Made by a program: the position numbers and the translations under genes. A DNA stretch of 64,000 bases, taken from CAIWHR01 sp963773195. GTDB lineage: Bacteria > Pseudomonadota > Gammaproteobacteria > Burkholderiales > Casimicrobiaceae. Positions 1 through 7,227 of this stretch are shown one piece after another (the first letter of the stretch is position 1; each line of letters starts with the position of its first letter). The stretch spans positions 1 to 64,000 of the forward strand of contig CAVZAE010000007.1 of NCBI GenBank assembly GCA_963773195.1, written 5' to 3'. Under the pieces are notes generated by a model. It was not told where the DNA came from. It saw only the letters and a list, made by a program, of their open reading frames with translations, and made no database searches.

Positions 1-131
1 TTTTTGGGCCGTCCGGAGCCGGGTAGGCACCGCGACGCTCCCGCGGACGATTGTGTCACCCGCGGGATTCGGGCGCGAGATTTTACGCCATGGTGATCAC
101 CCGGGCAATTTGGAGGCGCGCCGTCGAACCT

Positions 132-1496
132 TCAACCGGAGGCGGGGGCCGTCGCGCGCGACGAATCGAGTCGCGTGCGAAATTCACGGCGCAACAGGAA
201 CAGGCTGAAGAGCGCCTGGAGCACGACCGTCGCGACCGAGAGGTGCCACAGGTCGACGAGGCGAAAGCCGGGCTGCGCGGATAGCCATATCGCCGGAACG
301 ACAAAGAGCACGACACGCGACCCGCTCGAGACGAGCGACGGCCACGTGTTGCCGAGACCCTGGAACAGACTCGAGCACACGAACACGATCCCGGCCCCGA
401 CAAAGTTCCAAGAGATGATCCGCAGGTATTCGACGCCGATATCGATCACGGCCGGATCGGCGGTGAACACGCGGATCAGCCACAGGCTCTGCCACTGACA
501 GAACAGCGTCAGGAGCAGCATGAAGACGCCGCACGTGAGCGCCGTCACGCGAAAGGTCTCGCGGACTCGCTCGAAACGCCTGGCGCCGTAGTTCTGCCCC
601 GCGATGGGCGCGGCGGCAAAGGCGATCGCCATCGCCGGCAGGAAGATCGACTGCATGACGCGCATGCCGATGCCGAAGCCCGCCTGCGCGGCGGCGCCGA
701 AAGGCCGAATGACCCAGTAGACGACGCCCATGAACAGCGCCATCAGCGCGAACTCGCCGCCGGCGGGCAGCCCGATGTCGAGCAGGCGCCGCCACGTCGC
801 CGGTCGCGGCCGCCACTGCGAGCGATCGAACGCGACATAGTGTTCGAGCCTGCGGAAATAGAACGCCATCAGCGCGACGCCGGCTGCGATCGCGAGCGTG
901 CTCGCGAGCGCGGCGCCCGCCACTCCCAACGGATGCCCGGTGCCCCAGCCGGCGATCAGGATGGGCGCGAGCACGATGTTGAGCAGCACGGTGCCGGCCT
1001 GGACGACCATCGTCGGCTTGACGACGCCGGTGCCGCGCAACGCCGAGCCCATCGCGACGAGCGCAAACTGGAGCGCGAGGCCGGGCGCGAACCAGCGGAG
1101 ATACGTGACGCCGGCGGAGACGGTTTCCTCGTCGGCGCCGAGCGCTCCCATGAATAACCTCGCGCCCAGCACGGCGCCCGCAAGCGTCGCCACCGCACAC
1201 AAGGCAGCCAGCGCGACCGATTGGTTGAACACATGGTTGGCCTCCGCGCTGTCCTTCCGCCCCACCGCGTGCGACACGAGGGCGACCGTGCCCACGCCCA
1301 GGATCTGCGTGAGTGCGAACACGATGAACATCACCGGGCTCGTCGCGCTCACGCCGGCGAGCGGTGCGTCGCCCAGCTGCGCGACGAAGAAGAGATCGAC
1401 GATGTAGTAGAGCGTCTGCAGCAGCATGCCGGCGGCGATGGGAGCCGCCATGGCGACGAGTTGCCGGGAGATGGGCCCTTGCGTGAGGTCCTTCAA
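132..1496 (-). CDS. MATE family efflux transporter
   Basis: A 454-residue polytopic inner-membrane protein. The N-terminus (MKDLTQGPISRQLVAMAAPI) is the classic MATE opening, and two homologous halves of about six membrane helices follow. Members of the family export drugs or metabolites in exchange for Na+ or H+. The length is normal for the family and the ATG start is supported by homology to the usual N-terminus. It is divergent from the downstream esterase, with about 100 bp between them that includes a short GGACGGCG tandem. Substrate cannot be predicted. Confidence 0.9.
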   Translation of the reverse strand: MKDLTQGPISRQLVAMAAPIAAGMLLQTLYYIVDLFFVAQLGDAPLAGVSATSPVMFIVFALTQILGVGTVALVSHAVGRKDSAEANHVFNQSVALAALCAVATLAGAVLGARLFMGALGADEETVSAGVTYLRWFAPGLALQFALVAMGSALRGTGVVKPTMVVQAGTVLLNIVLAPILIAGWGTGHPLGVAGAALASTLAIAAGVALMAFYFRRLEHYVAFDRSQWRPRPATWRRLLDIGLPAGGEFALMALFMGVVYWVIRPFGAAAQAGFGIGMRVMQSIFLPAMAIAFAAAPIAGQNYGARRFERVRETFRVTALTCGVFMLLLTLFCQWQSLWLIRVFTADPAVIDIGVEYLRIISWNFVGAGIVFVCSSLFQGLGNTWPSLVSSGSRVVLFVVPAIWLSAQPGFRLVDLWHLSVATVVLQALFSLFLLRREFRTRLDSSRATAPASG

Positions 1497-1596
1497 TCGT
1501 CGATCCGAATGTCAGAGAGCGGCGATGCTACCGCATCCGACGGCGGACGGCGGACGGCGGTGAAGGTAGAATGCCGCTCTTTTTTGCGCACCCGCC

Positions 1597-2271
1597 ATGA
1601 CCGCGATCCTGCCCGCCGTCGAACTCGAGACCGGTGCCCATCCGCACGCAGCGGTCATCTGGCTCCACGGGCTCGGCGCCGACGGCAACGACTTCGTGCC
1701 CATCGTCAATGAGATGCGGCTCCCCGACACACTGCGCGTTCGCTTCGTGTTTCCGCATGCGCCGGTGCGGCCGGTCACGATCAACAACGGCTTCCCGATG
1801 CGGGCGTGGTACGACATTTACGCGGCCGACCTCGCGAATCGCGCCGATGTGCTGGGCGTCATGCACTCGCAGGCGGCGGTCGAGGCGCTGATCGCGCGCG
1901 AACTCACGCGTGGGATTGCGGCGAACCGGATCGTCGTCGCCGGCTTCTCGCAGGGCGGCGCGATTGCGCTGTTCGCCGGGCTGCGCCACAAGGAGCGATT
2001 GGCCGGGATCGTCGCGCTCTCGACGTACCTGCCGCTGCCCGACCGCCTGGCGGCCGAGGCCGCACCGGCCAACCGCGACCTGCCGATCTTCATGGCGCAC
2101 GGGACGATGGATCCCGTGGTGCGTCCCGAATGGGGCGAGTCGACGCGCCGGGCGCTCGAGGCCGCGGGCTACGCGGTCGAGTGGCACACCTATCCGATGC
2201 CACATTCGGTCGTGTGGGAGGAAGTCGAAGCGATTCGTGCGTTCCTGACGCGCGTGCTGGCGCCCACGTGA
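1597..2271 (+). CDS. Alpha/beta hydrolase, phospholipase/carboxylesterase family
   Basis: A 224-residue cytosolic serine hydrolase of the carboxylesterase/acyl-protein thioesterase type. It shows the N-terminal VIWLHGLGADGND oxyanion segment, the nucleophile elbow GFSQGG near residue 117, the acid in the HGTMDPVV segment and the catalytic histidine in PMPHSV near the C-terminus. It hydrolyses short acyl esters; the physiological substrate is unknown. A TAGAAT hexamer about 25 bp upstream of the ATG could be the -10 element. Its stop codon overlaps a GTG that opens a truncated acyltransferase remnant. Confidence 0.9.
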   Translation: MTAILPAVELETGAHPHAAVIWLHGLGADGNDFVPIVNEMRLPDTLRVRFVFPHAPVRPVTINNGFPMRAWYDIYAADLANRADVLGVMHSQAAVEALIARELTRGIAANRIVVAGFSQGGAIALFAGLRHKERLAGIVALSTYLPLPDRLAAEAAPANRDLPIFMAHGTMDPVVRPEWGESTRRALEAAGYAVEWHTYPMPHSVVWEEVEAIRAFLTRVLAPT

Positions 2272-2432
2272 CGGACGCCAGGACTCGATATTTCCTGATT
2301 CAGCCGCTGCGCGCGATTGCCGCGACGGCAGTACTCCTTTTTCACGCGGCCGAGATGACGAAGGACCGGTTGCCCTCCGCGTCGGTCGCTGGCCAGGACA
2401 CTCAGCGGTCTGCATTAGGTCGCGGCGCGTGA
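2268..2432 (+). pseudogene. N-terminal remnant of an acyltransferase-3 (OafA/YrhL-like) gene
   Basis: A GTG overlapping the esterase stop opens a 54-codon frame whose first 35 residues (RYFLIQPLRAIAATAVLLFH) match the first helix of acyltransferase-3 membrane proteins, normally written as L-x-x-L-R-A/G-I-A-A-x-x-V-x-x-F-H. After about residue 36 the similarity stops, and the frame runs into the 3' end of the oppositely oriented HD-domain gene. Family members have 350-650 residues, so this is most likely the stub left by a deletion or rearrangement around position 2380. It could still be expressed through translational coupling. Confidence 0.5.
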
Positions 2433-3382
2433 TAAACCGCCGCGAGATTGCGCGTCGTCGTCGCCGGCTCGTCTCCGAGGAGGCTGCCGATGCCGTCCAA
2501 TGACATGCGCGAGAGGCGGTCGAGATTGCCGGCGATACTCTCGGCATAGGGGTCAGCGCCCCCGAAATAGACGGACAGGCCGTGGGCGACATCGCCGAAG
2601 GCCCCGCGCAACCGCTTGGCGATCACGTGCTCGCAGAAGCCCCGCGTCTTCGCGACGAGATCGAAAGCGTCGCGATAGAGGAGCTCCTCGCGCCCATCGA
2701 GCAGGCGCCTGCGGTCGAGGCCGGCGAGCACCAGTTCAGGATAGAGGTGGTAGTAGCAGCGCTCGACGTAGAATCGGTCGGCGATCTGACTCAGCAGATC
2801 CGCGCTTCCCAGCATTCGGCCGAGAGCGACCGCCGCGACGTCGTGCTCGGCGAACAGGCGATCGCAATCGGCGCCGAGCCGTGTCGCGTGGATGAGCGTC
2901 GCCAGCGGTGCGTACCCGGCCAGCGAGGTCTCCCGCAGCCAATCGGCGGCGAAGTCCGCGCCGCGTGCCTCGTGTTCGGTCATGAACTGCGGACCGACGA
3001 ATGCCGCTTCCGATTCTTTGCGCAGGTAGCCGACGTCGTGCAGAAGCGCGAGCAGGACGCCGAGCACCGCCATCTCCGACGAAAGCGCACCGGCGGCGCC
3101 AGAACCGGCGCGCCGGCAACCGGCGATGAGCCGGGCCGTCACCAGCGTGGTGTCGAGCGAATGGCGCAAATCGTGGAAGGGCATGTCGCACACCAGGTAG
3201 CCCGGGTGCTCTCCGGCGAAGAGGCGGCCGACGAGCGCGAACCCGGCTTGAAGGACCCCGCGATCGACGCGGCCAGCGCCAAACGATTCGCCGAGCATGC
3301 CCTCGACTTCGACCTGCACCGACGCGGTGTCGGCGATCGATACCGTACCGGTCACATCCGGAATGCGCGGCGGAGTGGGCAT
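2402..3382 (-). CDS. HD-domain phosphohydrolase family protein
   Basis: A 326-residue soluble protein using the ATG at 3382; an upstream in-frame start would overlap the divergent SpoIIE gene. It has the metal-binding His of MPFHDLRHS and the HD pair in LLHDVGY, then a second helical half with further conserved His/Asp residues, as in HD-domain phosphohydrolases that act on nucleotides or cyclic dinucleotides. It lacks the GYP motif, so c-di-GMP hydrolysis should not be assumed. It sits head to head with the SpoIIE-type phosphatase gene, which suggests a signalling role; the substrate is unknown. Confidence 0.75.
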   Translation of the reverse strand: MPTPPRIPDVTGTVSIADTASVQVEVEGMLGESFGAGRVDRGVLQAGFALVGRLFAGEHPGYLVCDMPFHDLRHSLDTTLVTARLIAGCRRAGSGAAGALSSEMAVLGVLLALLHDVGYLRKESEAAFVGPQFMTEHEARGADFAADWLRETSLAGYAPLATLIHATRLGADCDRLFAEHDVAAVALGRMLGSADLLSQIADRFYVERCYYHLYPELVLAGLDRRRLLDGREELLYRDAFDLVAKTRGFCEHVIAKRLRGAFGDVAHGLSVYFGGADPYAESIAGNLDRLSRMSLDGIGSLLGDEPATTTRNLAAVYHAPRPNADR

Positions 3383-3492
3383 GCGTTTCGCCACGGGCAG
3401 GCGGAAAGCGATGATAGGCGCGTTGGCGGGCCCGCGGGTGTTGCGATGCGACAACGCGATGGCACGGCGGACCTCTGTTACATTGCCGCGGC

Positions 3493-5178
3493 ATGAGCGC
3501 ACGGACCCGCCCGCGCCGGCTGTCGTCGCGCGACCTCCGGACGATCCTCGGCGTCACGAGTGCGCTCGCCGCGCCGTTCGACCTGATGACAATGCTGGGC
3601 GAAGTTGTCGCCGCCGCCAAGCAGGTCCTCGCCGCCGAACGCGGCTCGGTCTGGCTGCATGACGCGGCCACGGGCGAGCTCGTGCTCGAGGTCGCGACGG
3701 GACTCAAGCCCGTGCGCGTGCCGTTCGGCGTCGGCCTCGTCGGCGCCTGCGCCCGCGACCGGCAGACGATCAACGTGCCCGATTGCTACGCGGATCCGCG
3801 GTTCGACCAGGGCGTCGACCGCGCATCCGGCTACCGGACGCGCTGCATGCTCACGTTGCCCTTGATCGATCACAAAGGCGTGCTCGTCGGCGTGATGCAG
3901 GTGCTGAACAAGAAGGATGGCGTCTTCGACGCCGACGACGAAGGGCTCGCGACCGCGCTCGCGGCGCAGTGCGCGGTGGCGCTGCAGCGCGTGCGGATGA
4001 CGGAAGCCGTGATCGAGGGCGAGCGGATGCGGCAAGCGCTCGAGATGGCGCGCGATGTCCAGCTCTCGACGCTGCCCGCGACGATGCCGGCGCTCGCGGG
4101 CTACGACGTATGCGGCACCTCGCGCCCCGCCGAGCTCACGGGCGGCGACACCTTCGACCTCGCGGTGGTGGAGCGGGGCCTTCTGGTCGTGCTGGGCGAT
4201 GCAACCGGCCACGGGATCGCGCCGGCGCTGACGGTGACGCAGATGCACGCGATGCTGCGCGTCGCCTTCGGGCTCGGCGTCGACCTCGATGCGGCCTACG
4301 TGCAGGTCAACAACCGGCTCGCCGAAACGCTGCCGCCGGATCGCTTCATCACCGCCTTCATCGGGCTCCTCGATCCCGCGACGCATCGCCTGCGCTTCCA
4401 AAGCGGCGGCCAAGGGCCGATTCTGCAGTTCCGGGCCGCGACCCGGGACTGGGCCACGTTCATGCCCACAAGCTTCCCGCTGGGCGCGCTGCCGCTCCAG
4501 CGCGTCCGTCCGGCCGTGACGCTCACGCTCGATCCCGGCGACATCCTCGTGCTGCTCTCCGACGGGTTCTACGAGTACGAAAACGCGAAGGGCGAGGCGT
4601 TCGGCGAAGCGCGGGCCCGCGAAGTCGTCTTCGCCCATCGCGACGCGCCCATGCGCGAACTGGTGGCGGTGCTCGAGCGCGCGGTCGACACGTTTGCCGC
4701 GGACGCCCCACAACTCGACGACATGACCGCGGTGCTCGTAAAGCGCGACAGGTCCGCGGCGGAATCCATCCGATTCTTCGCCCGCACCTTCGAGGCGCTG
4801 CCCGCGATCTTCGAGTTTACGTCGGGCGAGTTCGCCCGCCAGGGGATCGACGCGCGGCTGCTCGCGACCGTCGATCTGGCCGTGGAGGAGCTCTTCACGA
4901 ACATGGTGAAATACAGCTCGGGGACCGACGCCCGGGTGCGCATTGGCGTGACGGGCATCGCGGGCGGTGTCGAGGTGACGCTGACGGACTATGATGTGGA
5001 TCCGTTCGACGTCACGAAGGCGCCCGACGTCGACGTGACCCTGCCGATCGAGCAGCGCAGGCCTGGAGGCCTGGGGCTGCACCTGATCCGGCGGCTCATG
5101 GATTCGGTGGATTACGAGTATTCGGAAGCGAGCCGGGAGAGCCGGATAACGCTGCGGAAGACGTTGGCCGGGGCCTAG
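3493..5178 (+). CDS. GAF - SpoIIE-type PP2C phosphatase - HATPase regulator
   Basis: A 561-residue cytosolic partner-switching protein. Residues about 15-165 form a GAF sensor domain. Residues about 195-410 form a SpoIIE/RsbU-like PP2C phosphatase, with metal-site residues in GGDTFDL and GDATGHG and a C-terminal LDDMTAVLV motif. Residues about 430-555 form an RsbW-type HATPase (N-box EELFTNMVKYS, G-box RRPGGLGLHLIRRL). In such systems the phosphatase reactivates a phosphorylated STAS antagonist and the kinase inactivates it; here both activities lie in one chain. The STAS gene follows after 24 bp with a good ribosome site, and the ECF sigma gene follows that. Confidence 0.9.
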   Translation: MSARTRPRRLSSRDLRTILGVTSALAAPFDLMTMLGEVVAAAKQVLAAERGSVWLHDAATGELVLEVATGLKPVRVPFGVGLVGACARDRQTINVPDCYADPRFDQGVDRASGYRTRCMLTLPLIDHKGVLVGVMQVLNKKDGVFDADDEGLATALAAQCAVALQRVRMTEAVIEGERMRQALEMARDVQLSTLPATMPALAGYDVCGTSRPAELTGGDTFDLAVVERGLLVVLGDATGHGIAPALTVTQMHAMLRVAFGLGVDLDAAYVQVNNRLAETLPPDRFITAFIGLLDPATHRLRFQSGGQGPILQFRAATRDWATFMPTSFPLGALPLQRVRPAVTLTLDPGDILVLLSDGFYEYENAKGEAFGEARAREVVFAHRDAPMRELVAVLERAVDTFAADAPQLDDMTAVLVKRDRSAAESIRFFARTFEALPAIFEFTSGEFARQGIDARLLATVDLAVEELFTNMVKYSSGTDARVRIGVTGIAGGVEVTLTDYDVDPFDVTKAPDVDVTLPIEQRRPGGLGLHLIRRLMDSVDYEYSEASRESRITLRKTLAGA

Positions 5179-5202
5179 GACGGCATCGGCGCTGGGGGAG
5201 CA

Positions 5203-5496
5203 ATGTTCGCAATCGACAAAAGCCCTGATGGCAATATAGTTATTTCCGGCCGCCTGGATGCCGCGCAGGCCCCAGTCGCCCAGGCCTTTCTCGACAAGGT
5301 CGACGGGGTGGTGACCCTGGACTGCCGAGGTCTCGAGTACATCTCCAGCGCCGGGCTGGGCGTCCTTCTCAAGACGCAGAAGCGGCTGCTGGCGGCTGGC
5401 GGCAAGCTCCGTCTCACGGGGGTCAGCCGGCACCTCCAGGACATCTTCGGGTATTCGGGCTTCGATCAGCTTTTCGAGATCGAGCCGGCACGGTGA
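5203..5496 (+). CDS. STAS-domain anti-sigma factor antagonist
   Basis: A 97-residue single-domain STAS protein of the SpoIIAA/RsbV class. The phosphorylatable serine lies in the helix-start motif EYISSAGLGVLL near residue 50. It is the expected substrate of the upstream kinase/phosphatase: unphosphorylated it would bind and sequester the anti-sigma or kinase module. The start is preceded by GGGGGAG at a good distance. It is followed after 39 bp by an ECF sigma factor, so a partner switch feeding that sigma factor is plausible but not shown. Confidence 0.9.
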   Translation: MFAIDKSPDGNIVISGRLDAAQAPVAQAFLDKVDGVVTLDCRGLEYISSAGLGVLLKTQKRLLAAGGKLRLTGVSRHLQDIFGYSGFDQLFEIEPAR

Positions 5497-5535
5497 GCGA
5501 AATCCGTCCAACTTTTCGCGGGCTGGGGTGTACTT

Positions 5536-6099
5536 GTGGATGACGGCACCGACCAGGCCCTGATCGCGCGGTATCGGAAAGGGGACCGGGAGGCATTCGC
5601 CGAGCTGGTCGTCCGCTACCAGCGCCCGATCTACAACGCTGCGTTCTGGGTGCTACGGAAGGCCGAAGATGCCAACGACGTCGCGCAGGACGTTTTCCTC
5701 AGGGTGGCCGAACGGCTCGACGAATACGATGGGCAGCACAAATTCTTCAGCTGGATCTACCGGATCGCGATCAACGAGGCCCTCAACCGCCTGCGGCGGA
5801 ATGGGCGTGAGGAAGAGTTGGACGGTGAAGTCGACCTTCCCGATTCGGAGCGGGCCAGTCCCGAGCACCGCGCCGGCGAGGTCGAGCTCGCCAAGCGGAT
5901 CAGGGCAGCACTGATGAGGATGTCGGGCCACGACCGGACCGTGATCACGCTGCGCCACTTCTCCGACTGCAGCTACCACGAGATCGGGCAGATCCTGGAC
6001 ATCGACGAAAAGACGGTCAAATCAAGATTGTATGAGGCCCGGCAGCGGCTGCGCCGGATGCTCGAAGACCTGGACCCTAACGGACATGAAACCCGCTGA
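5536..6099 (+). CDS. ECF-subfamily RNA polymerase sigma factor
   Basis: A 187-residue sigma factor with region 2 (ELVVRYQRPIYNAAFWVLRK, then EDANDVAQDVFLR for core binding and -10 recognition) and region 4 (YHEIGQILDIDEKTVKSRL helix-turn-helix for the -35). It starts with GTG. The last 14 bp overlap the start of the anti-sigma gene, the usual arrangement for an ECF sigma factor and its cognate inhibitor. Its likely targets include its own operon, but no autoregulatory promoter was recognised by eye. Confidence 0.95.
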   Translation: MDDGTDQALIARYRKGDREAFAELVVRYQRPIYNAAFWVLRKAEDANDVAQDVFLRVAERLDEYDGQHKFFSWIYRIAINEALNRLRRNGREEELDGEVDLPDSERASPEHRAGEVELAKRIRAALMRMSGHDRTVITLRHFSDCSYHEIGQILDIDEKTVKSRLYEARQRLRRMLEDLDPNGHETR

Positions 6100-7093
6100 A
6101 CTCAATGCTTTGATGCACGCGGTCTTGGACGGCGAGGCAACTCCCGACGAGGCGCGCGCGCTTGAACACGCGCTGGCGGCCGACCCCGCCACGCGCCGGC
6201 GGTTCGAGGAGTGGCGCGAACTGTGGGACGGCCTCGGCCGGATCGAGCTGGCGTATCCACCCGAAGGGCTGGTCGCGGCCGTGATGGCCGACCTGCCCCG
6301 CGGGCGGCCCGACCCGGACGACGACCAACCATTCCCGACGCCGGGTGTAATTGCTGCAAGTTCAAAGGAATCCCGGGTCACAAGCCGGGGAACGTCAACA
6401 ACAACGGTCCACGCGATATCCCAGACAGGACCATTCTCCAGGGGTGAGTCAATGATCAGCAAGCGCAGCAAGGTGTGGATTGGTGTTGCCGTTGCCGTGG
6501 CGGCGATCGCCGTCGGTTCGCAATTCGTCAACTATCCGCCCAGGGGCGACGAGGCCGCAGGCACCATCGCACCGGCGCAGCGCTATCGCGCACCGCAGAT
6601 CACGACCGACGATGTGAAGGTGGGTGCACCGTCGGGCTCGCAGGTCGGCCAGGGCATCGTGACCACCCCCGCAATCGGTGGTCTCGACGCGCGTAGTGCC
6701 CAGGATGCGCGCAGCGCCCAAGACGCTCGCAGCGCGCAAGATGCGCGTAGTGCTCAGGATGCTCGCAGTGTCCAAGACGCTCGCAGTGTCCAAGACGCTC
6801 GCAGTGTCCAAGACGCTCGCAGTGTCCAAGACGCTCGCAGTGTCCAGGACGCGCGCAGTGCCCAGGACGCGCGCAGTGCCAGGACGCCGCAGTGTCCAAG
6901 ACGCTCGCAGTGCTCAGGATGCGCGCAGTGCTCAGGATGCGCGCAGTGCTCAGGATGCGCGCAGTGCCCAGGATGCTCGCAGTGCTCAGGATGCGCGCAG
7001 TGCCCAGGATCGCGCGCCAGTCGCAACCAGGATGCGCGCAGTGCTCAGGATGCGCGCAGTGCCCAAGACGCTCGCAGCGCCGCACCGCAGTAG
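6086..7093 (+). CDS. Membrane anti-sigma factor with a hexapeptide-repeat tail
   Basis: A 335-residue product using the ATG at 6086, inside the sigma gene. Residues 1-75 form a helical anti-sigma domain (MKPAELNALMHAVLDGEATP, then ADPATRRRFEEW). One membrane helix follows (VWIGVAVAVAAIAVGSQF, about residues 129-146), then a short linker. The C-terminal 135 residues, predicted periplasmic, are encoded by an 18-bp tandem repeat giving DARSAQ/DARSVQ. In the middle the repeat slips out of phase, giving a cysteine-rich stretch (units of CSGCAQ), then returns to phase. A second in-frame ATG at 6452 has its own ribosome site, so a separate membrane-repeat protein is an alternative. Confidence 0.8.
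   Translation: MKPAELNALMHAVLDGEATPDEARALEHALAADPATRRRFEEWRELWDGLGRIELAYPPEGLVAAVMADLPRGRPDPDDDQPFPTPGVIAASSKESRVTSRGTSTTTVHAISQTGPFSRGESMISKRSKVWIGVAVAVAAIAVGSQFVNYPPRGDEAAGTIAPAQRYRAPQITTDDVKVGAPSGSQVGQGIVTTPAIGGLDARSAQDARSAQDARSAQDARSAQDARSVQDARSVQDARSVQDARSVQDARSVQDARSAQDARSARTPQCPRRSQCSGCAQCSGCAQCSGCAQCPGCSQCSGCAQCPGSRASRNQDARSAQDARSAQDARSAAPQ
6686..7090 (+). repeat. 18-bp tandem repeat, about 22 units, coding for DARS(A/V)Q
   Basis: The unit reads approximately GACGCTCGCAGTGTCCAA with alternating GAC/GAT, GCT/GCG and GCC/GTC/GCT variants. About eleven units are in frame. Two consecutive units each lack one base (around 6880-6895), six more are in the shifted phase, a 23-base aberrant unit near 7010 restores the frame, and three more follow. 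Because 18 is a multiple of three, all six frames stay open through the array, which explains the overlapping antisense ORFs. There are no spacers, so this is not a CRISPR array. Confidence 0.95.
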
Positions 7094-7142
7094 TCCGCTC
7101 GACCCGCCGAAGCCTGTGTAGTACGGCTCGGCCGCAACAAAG

Positions 7143-7176
7143 ACCGCCGGCGTTTCGTGTCGGCGGTTTTCTTTTT
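7143..7176 (+). terminator. Rho-independent terminator after the anti-sigma gene
   Basis: ACCGCCG (7143-7149) pairs with CGGCGGT (7161-7167) across an 11-base loop and is followed by TTTCTTTTT. It lies 50 bp after the anti-sigma stop codon and closes the phosphatase-STAS-sigma-anti-sigma transcription unit. Confidence 0.85.
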
Positions 7177-7227
7177 GGCACCGACCCCGTATGCTCCGCG
7201 CGTCGTTACGCCTTCGGGGAGGGAGAC

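Noticed and set aside
6686..7090. CRISPR array
   Set aside because: Units are contiguous with no spacers and no cas genes.
6600..7181. Minus-strand ORFs through the 18-bp array (HC-A-R-P-G and DTASVL repeats)
   Set aside because: Any 18-bp repeat keeps all six frames open. Only the plus-strand frame is joined to a recognisable anti-sigma domain.
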